From Bemisia tabaci (Eukaryota; Arthropoda; Insecta; Hemiptera; Aleyrodidae), in NCBI RefSeq assembly GCF_918797505.1, contig NC_092801.1, positions 248,001 to 312,000 on the forward strand: DNA of 64,000 nucleotides, given 5' to 3'. Each line of letters opens with the position of its first letter. Within the stretch, counting starts at the first letter, position 1. Both the position numbers and the translations under genes were made by a program. The notes beneath the pieces were generated by a model. The model searched no databases. It worked only from the letters and a program-made list of their open reading frames with translations, and was not told the origin of the DNA. This document shows positions 36,701 through 48,700 of this stretch, piece by piece.

Positions 36701-39700
36701 TATCTCAACCGCGGATGGGTCTTCCTGTGGCTCCGTTCTCTTTAACTCCTTGATAAATTTCATCTTGTCTGAATACGACCTGGGTAATCTCTTAACGAGT
36801 GTCCTCTTTACTGACAACGCCCTTTGTGCAGGATCTTCGAATGTCTCTGTGGGTGACTCTGGTTTGCCAGAGCTTTGTCCCGGATCTTCGATTGTCTTTT
36901 TGGGTGACGCTGGTCTTCGTGAGCTTTGTCCCGGTGGCTCGGGTGTCCTGGAAGGAGACAGGTTGGTCGTTTTGGGTTTCGTAGCCACCAACCAACTGGC
37001 ATCATCCATTTTCAGTGTCGTTGCTGCAAACGATTTGGATGGTCTAGATTTCTCGCCCGTTCTGGGTGGACTCCCTCGACCTGGACTCCCTCTGCCTGGA
37101 CTCTCTCTGCCTGGATTCCCTCTGCCTGGATTCCCTCTGCCTGGACTCTCTCTGCCTGGACTCTCTCTGCTTGGACTCTTTCTGCCTGGACTCTCTCGGC
37201 CTGGACTCTCTTTGCCCGGTCTCTCTCTGCCTAGACTCGGCGAATAAGTTCCGGATGAGCTGGAACTGTATGAACTTGTACTCCTTGAACTGTCAATCCT
37301 CTTCATAGATGGTTCCCGTTTGGATGCTGACATTTCGCTGTCCTTCTTTGAACTTTTCTGTTTCAACGTAGATTTCGCCTTTGATAGAACCTGTCCGACT
37401 TGCTTAGTGACGGCTGTCCCCAATTTCCTCCCCACCCCGACCCAGTGTCGACCGGGTGACTCCTTTTTGGAGGTTATCTTTTTGCAAAGAAACAAAGTTC
37501 GGTATTAATTGGACGCAGCAATGGGAATGAACCACTTAACAATGTGCAAATGTAAGCATTATGATATACTGACGGTGTAAATCCGCAACCATGTATCTCG
37601 TTTTGCGACGTTGCAGACTTCCTGACATAATTTATTTTTAATCAGAAAACTACTTAACGGCAATTTTTGAAAGAGCAGCGGTTTTTTCTCTTTATGCGAA
37701 GAAAATTCTGCGAAAACTTCCATTCGGCCGTAGTTGCTTTTAAAGATTGAAAAAAAAAAAAATTAAAATAGGAAAAAGCTTCAATTGACTGCGGATGATC
37801 CAAATTGCGGGTAAATGTGGCGAGTCATTAAGAACATTATTATGTGGCAGTCATCATAATATAAGAATCATAAGAAAAATTATAAACCTTATAAAATGTA
37901 ACTTTAAAATTATAAATTATTTAAGTATTAAACATTTAAATGAAGCAGTTTTGTAAACCCGCATTTAAAATTACAATTTCATCTTCTTCTCAGGCACTTT
38001 ATTCATTAAACTTTCAAATAAATTGATTTCAAACTTGCGAGGAGAGAAAAAAAGGGGAGCTTCTGTAGCTGTCTGTGCTTACGGAATCGTTCACTGAAAA
38101 AAAAATTCTCGGCGTTTTTACCAAGGTCCGTTGGTACCTTTACCATCTCACTTTTTTTTACCAATTATTGGTAATTTTACCAAGACAGACTGGTAAGCTT
38201 ACCTAAAAAAAGGTATTTTTACTGTTTTTTCAGGTAAGAATACCACATTTATTGGTAATCAATTTCCGGTAACTTTGCCATTTTATCTCGGTAATTCTAC
38301 CACATTCGCGATAAAAAATATTGGCGTTTTTACCGAGGTCCAGTAATATTGCCGAGAAAGTTCAACAATTTTACCGATATTTCTCGGTAAAATTACCAAT
38401 TCCATAAATGGTAATTTTACCAAGAAAAAACCGGGATCAAATAGAACCCTGAATTCTTGGTAATTTTACCCTTTTCTTAGTAAATACACTGAGATTTTTT
38501 TTTCAGTGTTGAACATGCACATAAGTATCTTTACAGCACTTTCTGGCGCTCCACGACACCTAACCTCCACTGTCCTTGTCGAACTACAACCGATAGAAAT
38601 ACCAAGGAATAGAGACGTTATCCTTACCCTTTGGCCTCCGAGGTAGACGGTGAAGGCCTCGCGCGTTCCTCTTTGGTCGCTGTTTGTTCTGATGGGCTGC
38701 GCTTGTAGATAGGAGTCGGATCTTTTATTTCGACTGTTTTCTCTTTCAGGGGACCTCACCACTGTGTCTCCCGGTACCGTGAGCACCTCTGTAATACTAC
38801 TACGAGGAGCAAGCTGAGTATCCACAGAATAAGAACAGATAAAACAAGCAGATTATTTGGTTGTAGTTTATTATGCTGAGGAAAAACGTCGTAACAACTT
38901 GTGGAAGTTGCAACGTATCTCTCAGAATAGGTAATACAAAGGACTACGTGCAAAACGGGCCATTTGGGGCTCGGGGCCGATACCTTTGAGACTTTCCCTA
39001 TTCATTCACCTAACAATGCCCCATCTTTCCCCAAAGTTTCAAGCCCCCCAAAAATTTTGGGGAGACGCGGCGCGGGGTCAAAGTTAAAAACCGGCAAAAT
39101 TTTCGCGAATTTTTTTCTCGAAAACCAAGAAGTTTTGGAAAACGCGGTTTAAACGAGCGTATTCAGCGTGACGAGAGCTTTCAGAAAATGTATAACATCA
39201 TAGGGTTTTGTCAACTTTAGCTCGAGTTATCGCCTCCGAAACGCTCAAAAAAGACCCCTTATTTTTTCACGTTTGGGCCGATTTAAAAAAAAGCCATTTT
39301 TTTATTTTGATGAAAAACTGATATGTTGTTCCTGACTCTCTGTAGCCCCTCTGGCTCTTTACCGCATGCTGGGGAAATGTTTTGGTCGCGAGTTATAAGA
39401 GCGGAAAGGAGCGAAGGTCGGGAAAATCGGCTATTTTAAACTGCGCGCGGCGACGGATCAGGAGACATATGGCAACAATGCGAGGTCGGCAGAGGAGTGT
39501 GATTCGCCGAACTGAGTGGGAGGGGACGTTTTCCCTCCGATCAACGCCGCGCGCGCAGTTTAAAATAGCCGATTTTTCCGACCTTCGCTCCTTTCCGCTC
39601 TTATAACTCGCGACCAAAACATTTCCCCAGCATGCGGTAAAGATCCAGAGTGGCTACAGAGAGTCAGGGACAACATATCAGTTTTTCATCAAAATAAAAA

Positions 39701-42700
39701 AATGGCTTTTTTTTAAATCGGCCCTAACGTGAAAAAATAAGGGGTCTTTTTTGAGCGTTTCGGAGGCGATAACTCGAGCTGAAGTTGACAAAACCCTATG
39801 ATGTTATACATTTTCTGAAAGCTCTCGTCACGCTGAATACGCTCGTTTAAACCGCGTTTTCCAAAACTTCTTGGTTTTCGAGAAAAAAATTCGCGAAAAT
39901 TTTGCCGGTTTTTAACTTTGACCCCCCGCCGCGTCTCCCCAAAATTTTTGGGGGGCTTGAAACTTTGGGGAAAGATGGGGCATTGTTAGGTGAATGAATA
40001 GGGAAAGTCTCAAAGGTATCCGCCCCGAGCCCCAAATGGCCCATTTTGCACGTAGTCCTTTTCCAGGACTCTGCTGCCTATTTTCCTTTTAAATTTTCAT
40101 AGAATTTTTTCTTGATGAATCTGATAGTTTCACAAAAAAAATATTCGTAACTCCTGCTAAAAATATATCTCCATCGGGGAAAATTCGGCTACAATCGAAT
40201 GCGTGTAGAAGCATTGAGGTTACGCCACAGAAAAGCAATATATCGATGGCTAGAGAGCGAAACCACGCATTTACATTGCGGTTCTCAAAAATGTTCGCTC
40301 CCATTTTATTTTTTCGCAGAAAAATAAGCTAACTTTAGGACGTGAAATTTACATAAAATATTTTGCCTCTATTAAGAAGCAAAATCAAGGAAGTTTTCAA
40401 GAAATTATGTTGATTAGTTTCCTAAAGAAAGAATCAGGGACTTGGAGGACAGGGCGCATAAGAGCAGTTTTTTTTTTAGAAAATTGAGATATTAATTATT
40501 TCAAGTAAAACTAGTTTTGATACCTATTATGTGAAAAATTCGCTCCCTAATTCCAATTTCAAGTATCAAAAAGTCAATTTGAACTTTCTTTCCTCCATAA
40601 GGCTCCATGTAATTCCAAAACTTGAAGCACATATTTCTCGAAATAGCAAAAATTGCACTTATGCACCTTGTCTTCAAAGCCCCTCAAATAAACTATAACA
40701 GGAAGTTTGTGACGTCTAAAATATAGATAAGTGGTTTTGAACTTTGATCGTTGATATATCGACTGATTCTCATTGGTAGCATTGAAAGAGGTTATGCAAT
40801 TGTTTTTGTTTGGATCCGATTCGATGTGTTAGAGAATATCAATGGTGGCGTTACCAATAATAGCGCGCACATATAAGACATTCCATCGAAGAAGGGCAGA
40901 ATGTATGACTGTCTTTGAGAAACGGAACTTTGTACAGAGGAACGTTTCTCGGAATAGTGATTTTCGTAAAATCAGGTGGAAAAAGCTGGGGTTGAGTTTT
41001 TGAAAGAATACACCCTTAAATATCCACTAAGAATTTATTGATCAGATGAGCTAGTCACAAAATCTTTCTCTAATGCTTTAAGCTTAACAAAAAATGATTG
41101 TATTTATTCAAATCTCAAGTTTCTACGTCCGCTATGAAGATAAATATCGTTCAACGGTTTATAACGTCATCCACCGTGGTAGTAAGTACCGTCGTTTCAT
41201 CGATCCTTGTAATAAAAAAAATTATACTGATCGATCTACGTACAAAACTGTAACAATACTCCAAATACTTAACTGCGTCTTGTGTTGCAGTTTTATCAGA
41301 AATAACAAACACCATAAAAGTGCTTTTTATCAAAAATTTCCTTTTTTCCTCCTTTTTGGGTGAGATTCAATAGGTAAAGGCTCTTTGTTTGTTCGTTTTC
41401 ATATGAGGAATCGTGCGACATTGAGCGCCCATTTTTACCTTCGTGGGGAATTGTGAAACCAGGATGACTTATCTGTTCAAAATTACTTCGATGCGGTGGT
41501 GTATTGTGTTTTAAAGCGGGAAATTAAAATCCACAACAGCGTTTAACGCAGATCGTGATATTAGGAGTGGTTTCAAATTTCTGTAATGTGCTAATCATGA
41601 CTTGTAAGTCATTTTTCAAAGTGGCAGCTGTTCTCTCCACTCTAGGAAAAGTTTTACCACAGACGAGGAACATAAAGAATATTTTTCAGCGGACTCACCG
41701 GGGAGACATATGTTACTTTCCAAATCAATGAGAGTAAAAAGCTGTGTGTTATCCACTTCATCCTCATTTTCCTGGATATGTAACTCTGCGTTTCGGAAAT
41801 GCTCAGCAATACTCCTGCCTTGGTTAACGCCCGGTATGAAAAGAAAGATAGAATATAAATATTAATACAATTTTCAATTTTCCCTTGGTTGAACGCGAGT
41901 GTCATTCAGGTACTTAGAGGAAAACTGCGGTAGATACAGTTTTTGTATTTTCGAAACCTGTTTAAAGTTTCAAAATCACACCGATCTAAGGATCCGCAGC
42001 AGAGATCCGTATGGCAGTAGAGGGGCACCCAAAGAGCTTACGCTCTGTGCAATCCCTCGCTTTCCCACTGACTCCTTTGTCAAATATTACGTGCACAGAC
42101 AGCTATCAACTACTATGACTGTTAGAATCCCTGCTATTCTGCCGTTCTAAGGAAGAACGCCGTATGAACATTCGAGAATTGCCAAATTTCCCTCGATAAA
42201 ATGTGTATTTTTGGGGAAAGTTATGAATATTTTTCCTTGAAATTTTCAGGAACTTAATCTGAAATCAGGGCCGTATTTTCTTACTGACCACCCATGGACC
42301 GCCTGTATTTTGCCGCCCCTTCTCATTCGTTTTGAAACATCGATAAAAACCATCAAATTAACGTGCCAGCGGGGGAGGGGTACATAAGACGCGTTTACTC
42401 GTGTTGAACACATTTTTTGGGAAAGCCCTGTCAACACTACTAGCAAAAGGTCACGGAACTTTGCGCGAAAGTCAAGTTTCGTAAACCTATCTCTAATGGA
42501 CAAGGCCTTCCACTCATAAGAAATGAACGAAAAAATTATGAAAGAACAAACACAAAATTTGGTTAAATGATTTTAACTTCCGCCGCCGCGCCGCGCAGAC
42601 CGCACCGTGTTTGGCGCAATGCGTGAAGTATTCACGCAGTCTTGTAGGCGCTATGCGTTTCACGTTGACCACAATAACCGCACTGTGTTTGGTGCAATGC

Positions 42701-45700
42701 GTGAAGTATTCGCGTAGTCTTGTAGGCGCTAATATGTGTTGCATGCCGACTGCCGCTCCAAGGGCTTCTCTTTTTCATCTCAAGTCCTCGTCATCATTTC
42801 TCCCTAAGCCGCGCCGTTCCAGGCCAAATTGTGTGTTTGGTTTCTCTCTCAACTCGACTAATCAAAGGTGCTGTCTCTTGTATCACTGAAAGACGACAAA
42901 ATTAAAGATTACTATACTCTCAGGAAATGAGAGATTTTGTAGGCTTTTCTCGTTTGTAATTTTTTTTTCTAAATCCGATTTTTTTCATACATACATTTAA
43001 AAGAATTGCAAAATTTGTCACTCCCTAGATTTGCCGTCATGGGCCGCAGCCCATAAGGCCACCCCTTTAATCCGGCCCTGTCTGAAGTTGCGAATAAAAT
43101 TATCTGAAAAAGTAGAGGAAAAACATTCATAAGTTAACCAAAGAATTCGTGGTTTATCAACGGAAATTCGGCAACGCGGGAAGGCTCATACGGCGTTCTT
43201 CCTTAGCACGGCAGTCGGCAGTATTGTGCACGGTTGCGTTCTTTAAGAGATCGTGACACTTGATGATATTAGTGGCTGTCAACGTTTTGTTTCGGCGGCA
43301 CAAGATACTACACACTTAAATACTTTCGTGTTGATGGTTAATTAGAGTCAATTGTTTCGGGAGTTGTTTCCATTTAACTTAACTTTTTACTTTCTTTCAA
43401 CCAAAAGTGCTTGGTTGATTGCTCAAATTGTTGGTTAAATCGACCAAAAATGAGAGTTGCTCTGAGATATCTGAAGCTGGAGAAAAAGTCCTGCTGAGCG
43501 AATGTACTCCTGTTTTTCTCAATATTCCTCAGAGGTAGGGACTTGCGAAGAACCAGGACATTGGACTATCATAAATGCTATCCAGGCTCGATCCTGGTGG
43601 CTCGAGCCTAATTATTTTTAACTAGGTTGCAAATTTTCAACCTAAAGATTTGGTAATTGTAACCCAAAGAAAAAGTAACCGAAAAATATTATACGCACAA
43701 TTAGGTTTTCTTCGTGTTCAACATTCTATATTAACACATAATATTGGTTCCAAACTTACTGTGTATGGTTTTTGAGAGAAGATTTAGGAACGGTAATTCT
43801 TGGCCGGAGAATCGATTTTCCAAAATTGATCTGAGTCGGCCAGGGAGGGTTGATTTGATTAAAAAATCAGGTCCAAAGAATCGATCTCCTCAAAAATTCA
43901 TCCAAATTAGAATTTTTCCACCTATATCTACAATCTCAAATTAGCCAATTTCCAGCCCTAGAATAGCCCTAGAATTTTTCCACCTATATCTACAATCTCA
44001 AATTAGCCAATCAAGTATGCCCAAAGTGTCATGAAGATCCGATCCAACTCAATTCTAGATGTCGCTAGAAAATTGGATACGGTCGGATATCTCATTAAAA
44101 AACAGGATTCTAGTATTTGCTGTCAATCGTAACAGGTCAGAAGTCGAATCAGCTGACTTTTTAGGTTAATTTCCCCTCAAAAATAAACCATAAGTGAAGA
44201 CTTGCAACGTTAGAATCGAAGACATGTATTTTGCGACTTTAACCAACAAAATAGAACGAAAGAATCTTCGGCGAGCCAACTAAAACAACGCAAAGATATG
44301 GTAACGCTTTAATGCAACTATTCGAGCTTAACGGATGGGCATTCTGCATATCTCAAAATTGAAGGCACTTCGGGTATCTTTTGGAAGCGGTAGTTTGCGT
44401 TCATACTCTGCCGTGCTAAGGGAGAACGCCGTATGATCATTCGAGAATTGTCAAATTTCCCCGAATAAAATGTTCATTTTTGAGGAAAGTTATGAATATT
44501 TTGCGAACAATCTGAATAATCGGAAGGAAAATATTCATAAGTTTTCCAGGAAATCTGTGTTTTATCAAATGAAATTTAGCAACGTCTAAACGCCTGGATT
44601 GTCACTTTCCTCTACCTACCTGATGGGTCCGACGTCCCAGTCAAATGCGTTTTTGAAGAAATCATCGATCCCCATCATTGCTTCATCTCCACACATCTAT
44701 TCATATGCAAACGATGGCACACTCCGGCAACAATATTCTGTGACGAAATCATTTTTGTCTTCAGAGTCTCCAAAATGTATACATCATAGTGATCAAATGT
44801 CCAATCACTCACAAAAATGGCTCGCGGAGCGAGCCGAATGTCATGTCACTCGCGTAGGGAGTGATCGGGGGTCCAGGGGACGCAGCCCCTTGGCTGGCCG
44901 TTCTGGACGCGCAAAGCGCGTATAATTTATTTGGAATGAGTAAAACAAACAAATTACAGGAAACTTCAATCGAAACTGTTTGCTGGTTTTCTGTCAAAAA
45001 AAAAAGATTACATGTGAGGGGCTTGAAGGACAAGGCGCATAAAGGCAGTTTTTGAAGAAAATTGAGACATTATCGATTTCAATAAAAACTAGTCTTAATG
45101 CATAATTCGTGAGAAATTCGCTCCAAAATTTCAATTTTTGAGCATAAAAAAGTCAGTTTGAACTCCCTTTCCGTCATTCGGATACGTGTAATTTTAAAAC
45201 TTGAAACATGTATTTCTCGAAAGAGCAAAAACTGCACATATGTGTCATGTCCTGCAAGCCACCTATAAAACGTTGCGACCCGAGGCACGCATTTTTCGAC
45301 CTTTGCCATTAAAAGAGAGAATTTGAACAGCTATTTTGTTCCACAAACGTTGATCACGATCCTTTTGCTGCAGGCTACGAACATTAGGTCACAATTGTAG
45401 CACTCGGACCCGACATTTTAACTTTACTGAGTTTCAATCACTATTTCATGTCGCGCTAATAAAATCTGATTGTAAAATTAGCGATTGTTTTGAAAGTATG
45501 ACATAAATGTAAAAATTTGACCTCAAGAAGTTTAGTCGCATTTTGCTTTAATAAAAAAGACGACGACGAACTTTCAAAATTCAAGTACTATAAACCAATT
45601 TGACCAATTATATAACAATTTCGATTGGTTTTTTTTTAAATGTGTAAAGCATTGTAGAGGATACAACAAACTTTTTAACTGAGATGAATTTTTTGCATTT

Positions 45701-48700
45701 TGCCGATGATATTCTAAACTTTCAAATAATTAAATAAAAAATACAGCATATTACCATGAGATATATGCTGCTAACATGTAGACAAATTCAGTAGCTCTCC
45801 TTTGTGATAAAATCACTTCAAATTTTCACATTTCTATCCGTCAACTTATAATACTGTCACTTTGAAGGTAAACTTCACTGCAAAATTGATTAATATATGT
45901 AGATCACATAAAATCCGAACGAATTTGGCATACTGTTGTCATTTGTTGACTGTTGCTTATTCGTTGAACTATATTTCTAGAAGTGCCTCACAAAAATAGA
46001 ACATTTTGATTCGTGTTAAATAGCTTTTTATTTGCGATCAGGAATTAAATTCTAATTATTAATACTGTTGATATCAAAATATTCACCTCGGCTTCCAATC
46101 GGCTCGAATCAAAGAATCATTCCACACTTTTAAAACCCGCAAGACTGCGCACAAATGTTTGTAAAATTCGAGCCTCGAGGCCTCTTCGACTGGCGTGGTA
46201 TTGAACTTACGGATGCGCGCGTGGAATTTTTTTTTTTTATTTTTTGCACCTTTTTTTCACTTGTTTTGTACTTTTTCCTCTCTCATTTACGCTTTGTCTG
46301 TTCATACTCGTTTTTATCCTACCTCGGTATAGCTAACATCCCTCTCTTTTTCTCCCATTTATACCACATGTTTTGCTATTAATTTTTTCCCAAGAATCCT
46401 TTTTCAGCCACGTACACGTCAGCTCTTGGACGAGCCCCGGCGGATCCAGAGATGGCTCAAAATGGTCATTTGGTGATATGGAAAAGGAGTGTGGGAGGAC
46501 ACCCTTAAGCGGTCCGTCTCCCGAAAAATGTTTCAAGAAGAGGATAAAAGAATAAGATCCAGATCTAATTTAAAGCACTTGCATTTTCTGACGGACTCAT
46601 ACCTTTTTTTCTGTGCCTTTTCTTATTTTTAGTATAACTACACCGTTTTCCTCCGAGGTGTATGGTACTAGGAAAAAATAGTGAACAACAAGAGAGCAGT
46701 TGCGCAGTCATGTAATCAAATATTGAGGATAAATTCCGCGTAATCCTTCATACGTTGCTTAACTTCACCTGAGAAAAAGATAAATTTATCCTTGAGGGAA
46801 GATATGAATAAGTTTCTCAGAGACTGTCAGTAGCGCCGAGTTTCAATAGCGGGTTTCAGAGTCAGTAACTCCACGCTTTCCGGGACTCATGCGGAGGATC
46901 CAGCGAATCGGCAACATGGTTTTTCCCCATATAAATCTATGGAAATGTATCGATTCTTCGAGGAGCCAGGTGCTCCGACAAGAATCGATTACATAGGGTG
47001 TCCCAAAAGTACTGCCCCTTTTTCCGCAGAGGGCGAAAGAATGCAGATATCAAAATGCGGTTTGTGTGAGGTTATAGTCCTAGTAATTATCTATGAAACA
47101 AGACCAAGTTGAGCTCTGTAGCTTAAAATTTGACCGAGATACAGCATTTTGAAAGTGACGTGTCAAGGTGCCGCCTACGAGATTTTCAACATTTTTTTAC
47201 GGACGAACCCTAGGACGAACAGACACGACGCATCTGCAGGTGGTCCTTTAAGATCCGGTGCAATGAACTTTTTGAGATGTCAAGCAACACCTGAAACTTA
47301 CGCAAGGATAAATGACGGTCTCCTCGAACAACAGCAGCAACGGTACCGATTAATTCGTCTGTGGTGGAGGTAGACGGTCGGCCCGGTTTCGCGGGACTTT
47401 CCGCCGATTCGCGGCCGCCAGAAAAAGATTTAAACCAACGACCAATGCTACTTCTGTCCAAACAGTCGTCTTTATACACGCCTTTCATTTCATTAAAAGT
47501 GTTTTTTACTGACATTCCTCGACGAAAACAATAACGAATAACGTGGTGTTGTTCTTTTCTTAATTCGGTACTCATCGCGAAAGAAACTTCCAAAACGACA
47601 GAGGGATGAACTCAGATTGACGTGCCGGGAAAGCTTGACCAACTTGGATGGCACTAGCGGACACTTTCAATCCTGTCGTTGGTCTGCATAGGGGCGCTTA
47701 CACGTTGCCAAATGCCGCCTAAAACACAGTGTTGCCATATGTTTCTGGCCGCTTCTTCTTCTTTTTAAAACCGTTTCATTCTTAAACTTGGTTTTTTCTT
47801 TCGTAAAAAATGTTGAAAATCTCGTAGGCGGCACCTTGACACGTCACTTTCAAAATGCTGTATCTCGGTCAAATTTTAAGCTACAGAGCTCAACTTGGTC
47901 TTGTTTTATAGGTAATTACTAGGACTATAACCTCACACAAACCGCATTTTGATATCTGCATTCTTTCGCCCTCTGCGGAAAAAGGGGCAGTACTTTTGGG
48001 ACACCCTATGTATTTAACATAGGTTTAAATGGAAGAAATCCGATGTTGCCAAATTGCTGGATCCGCCTCTGCCGAGGCTCATGCGGAAAATGAGATGGGC
48101 CCTTACGTCAGAAAGATGACGATATATCCAATGAATGTGTTTCCATTTTAACAGAGTTACAATTGGACGTATTTATGCTGAAAGGAACTATGTCTCACGA
48201 AACCTCTTTGCACATAGTTCCTTTTAGCACAAATACAAAGTTACACAGGCAGCCCAAAACGAAAATAGTAGAAACAAAACAAGGAAACAGTGGAAACAAG
48301 GCTAAAATACATACAAATACAAAATACACGGGACGTGTATGTTGATCACTGCAGTCTTTCAATACCAACACCCTGTAACGCCGTGCTGGTCTCTTTTGAT
48401 TTTAATTCATTTTTCATTTTTGTAATTTTTCAGCGGTTGATAATGGTGTTGCGAGACACCGAGACGTCCCGTGTACTTTTATGTATTTTAGCCTTCTTTC
48501 CACTGTTTCCTTGTTTTGCCTCTATTATTTCCTTTCAGCATAAATACGTCCAATTCTGAGCATATTGTAAATCGGCCTAACCTGCAGATTGGTGAAGTAC
48601 GACACTCTGATAACTCAAGGCATGGGCCACTATCAAAGATCGTTCAGCTCATAAACAAAACAAAACAAGCAAATATCATATGAAACAAAAAGAACTATGA

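Larger units (their letters stand above)
46895..48077. mobile_element. hAT-type MITE carrying a mariner insertion
   Basis: The flanking sequences 46895-46989 and 48013-48077 together form a 162-bp element, the same length as the uninterrupted relative at 52912-53073. CTCATGCGG occurs on both outer sides (46886-46894, 48078-48086). The right end, read on the minus strand, contains CAGAGGCGGATCCAG, a hAT-like terminus. Confidence 0.8.

Noticed and set aside
36543..37247. 234-residue plus-strand frame opposite exon 4
   Set aside because: It is antisense to a well-supported exon. The repeat composition keeps both strands open, and no splice or start evidence supports it.
39382..39617. Near-identical frames on both strands at the centre of the foldback
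   Set aside because: They mirror each other because the region is a palindrome.
44599..44925. 108-residue plus-strand frame
   Set aside because: It crosses from unique sequence into the GC-rich hairpin block, and has no domain or splice support.
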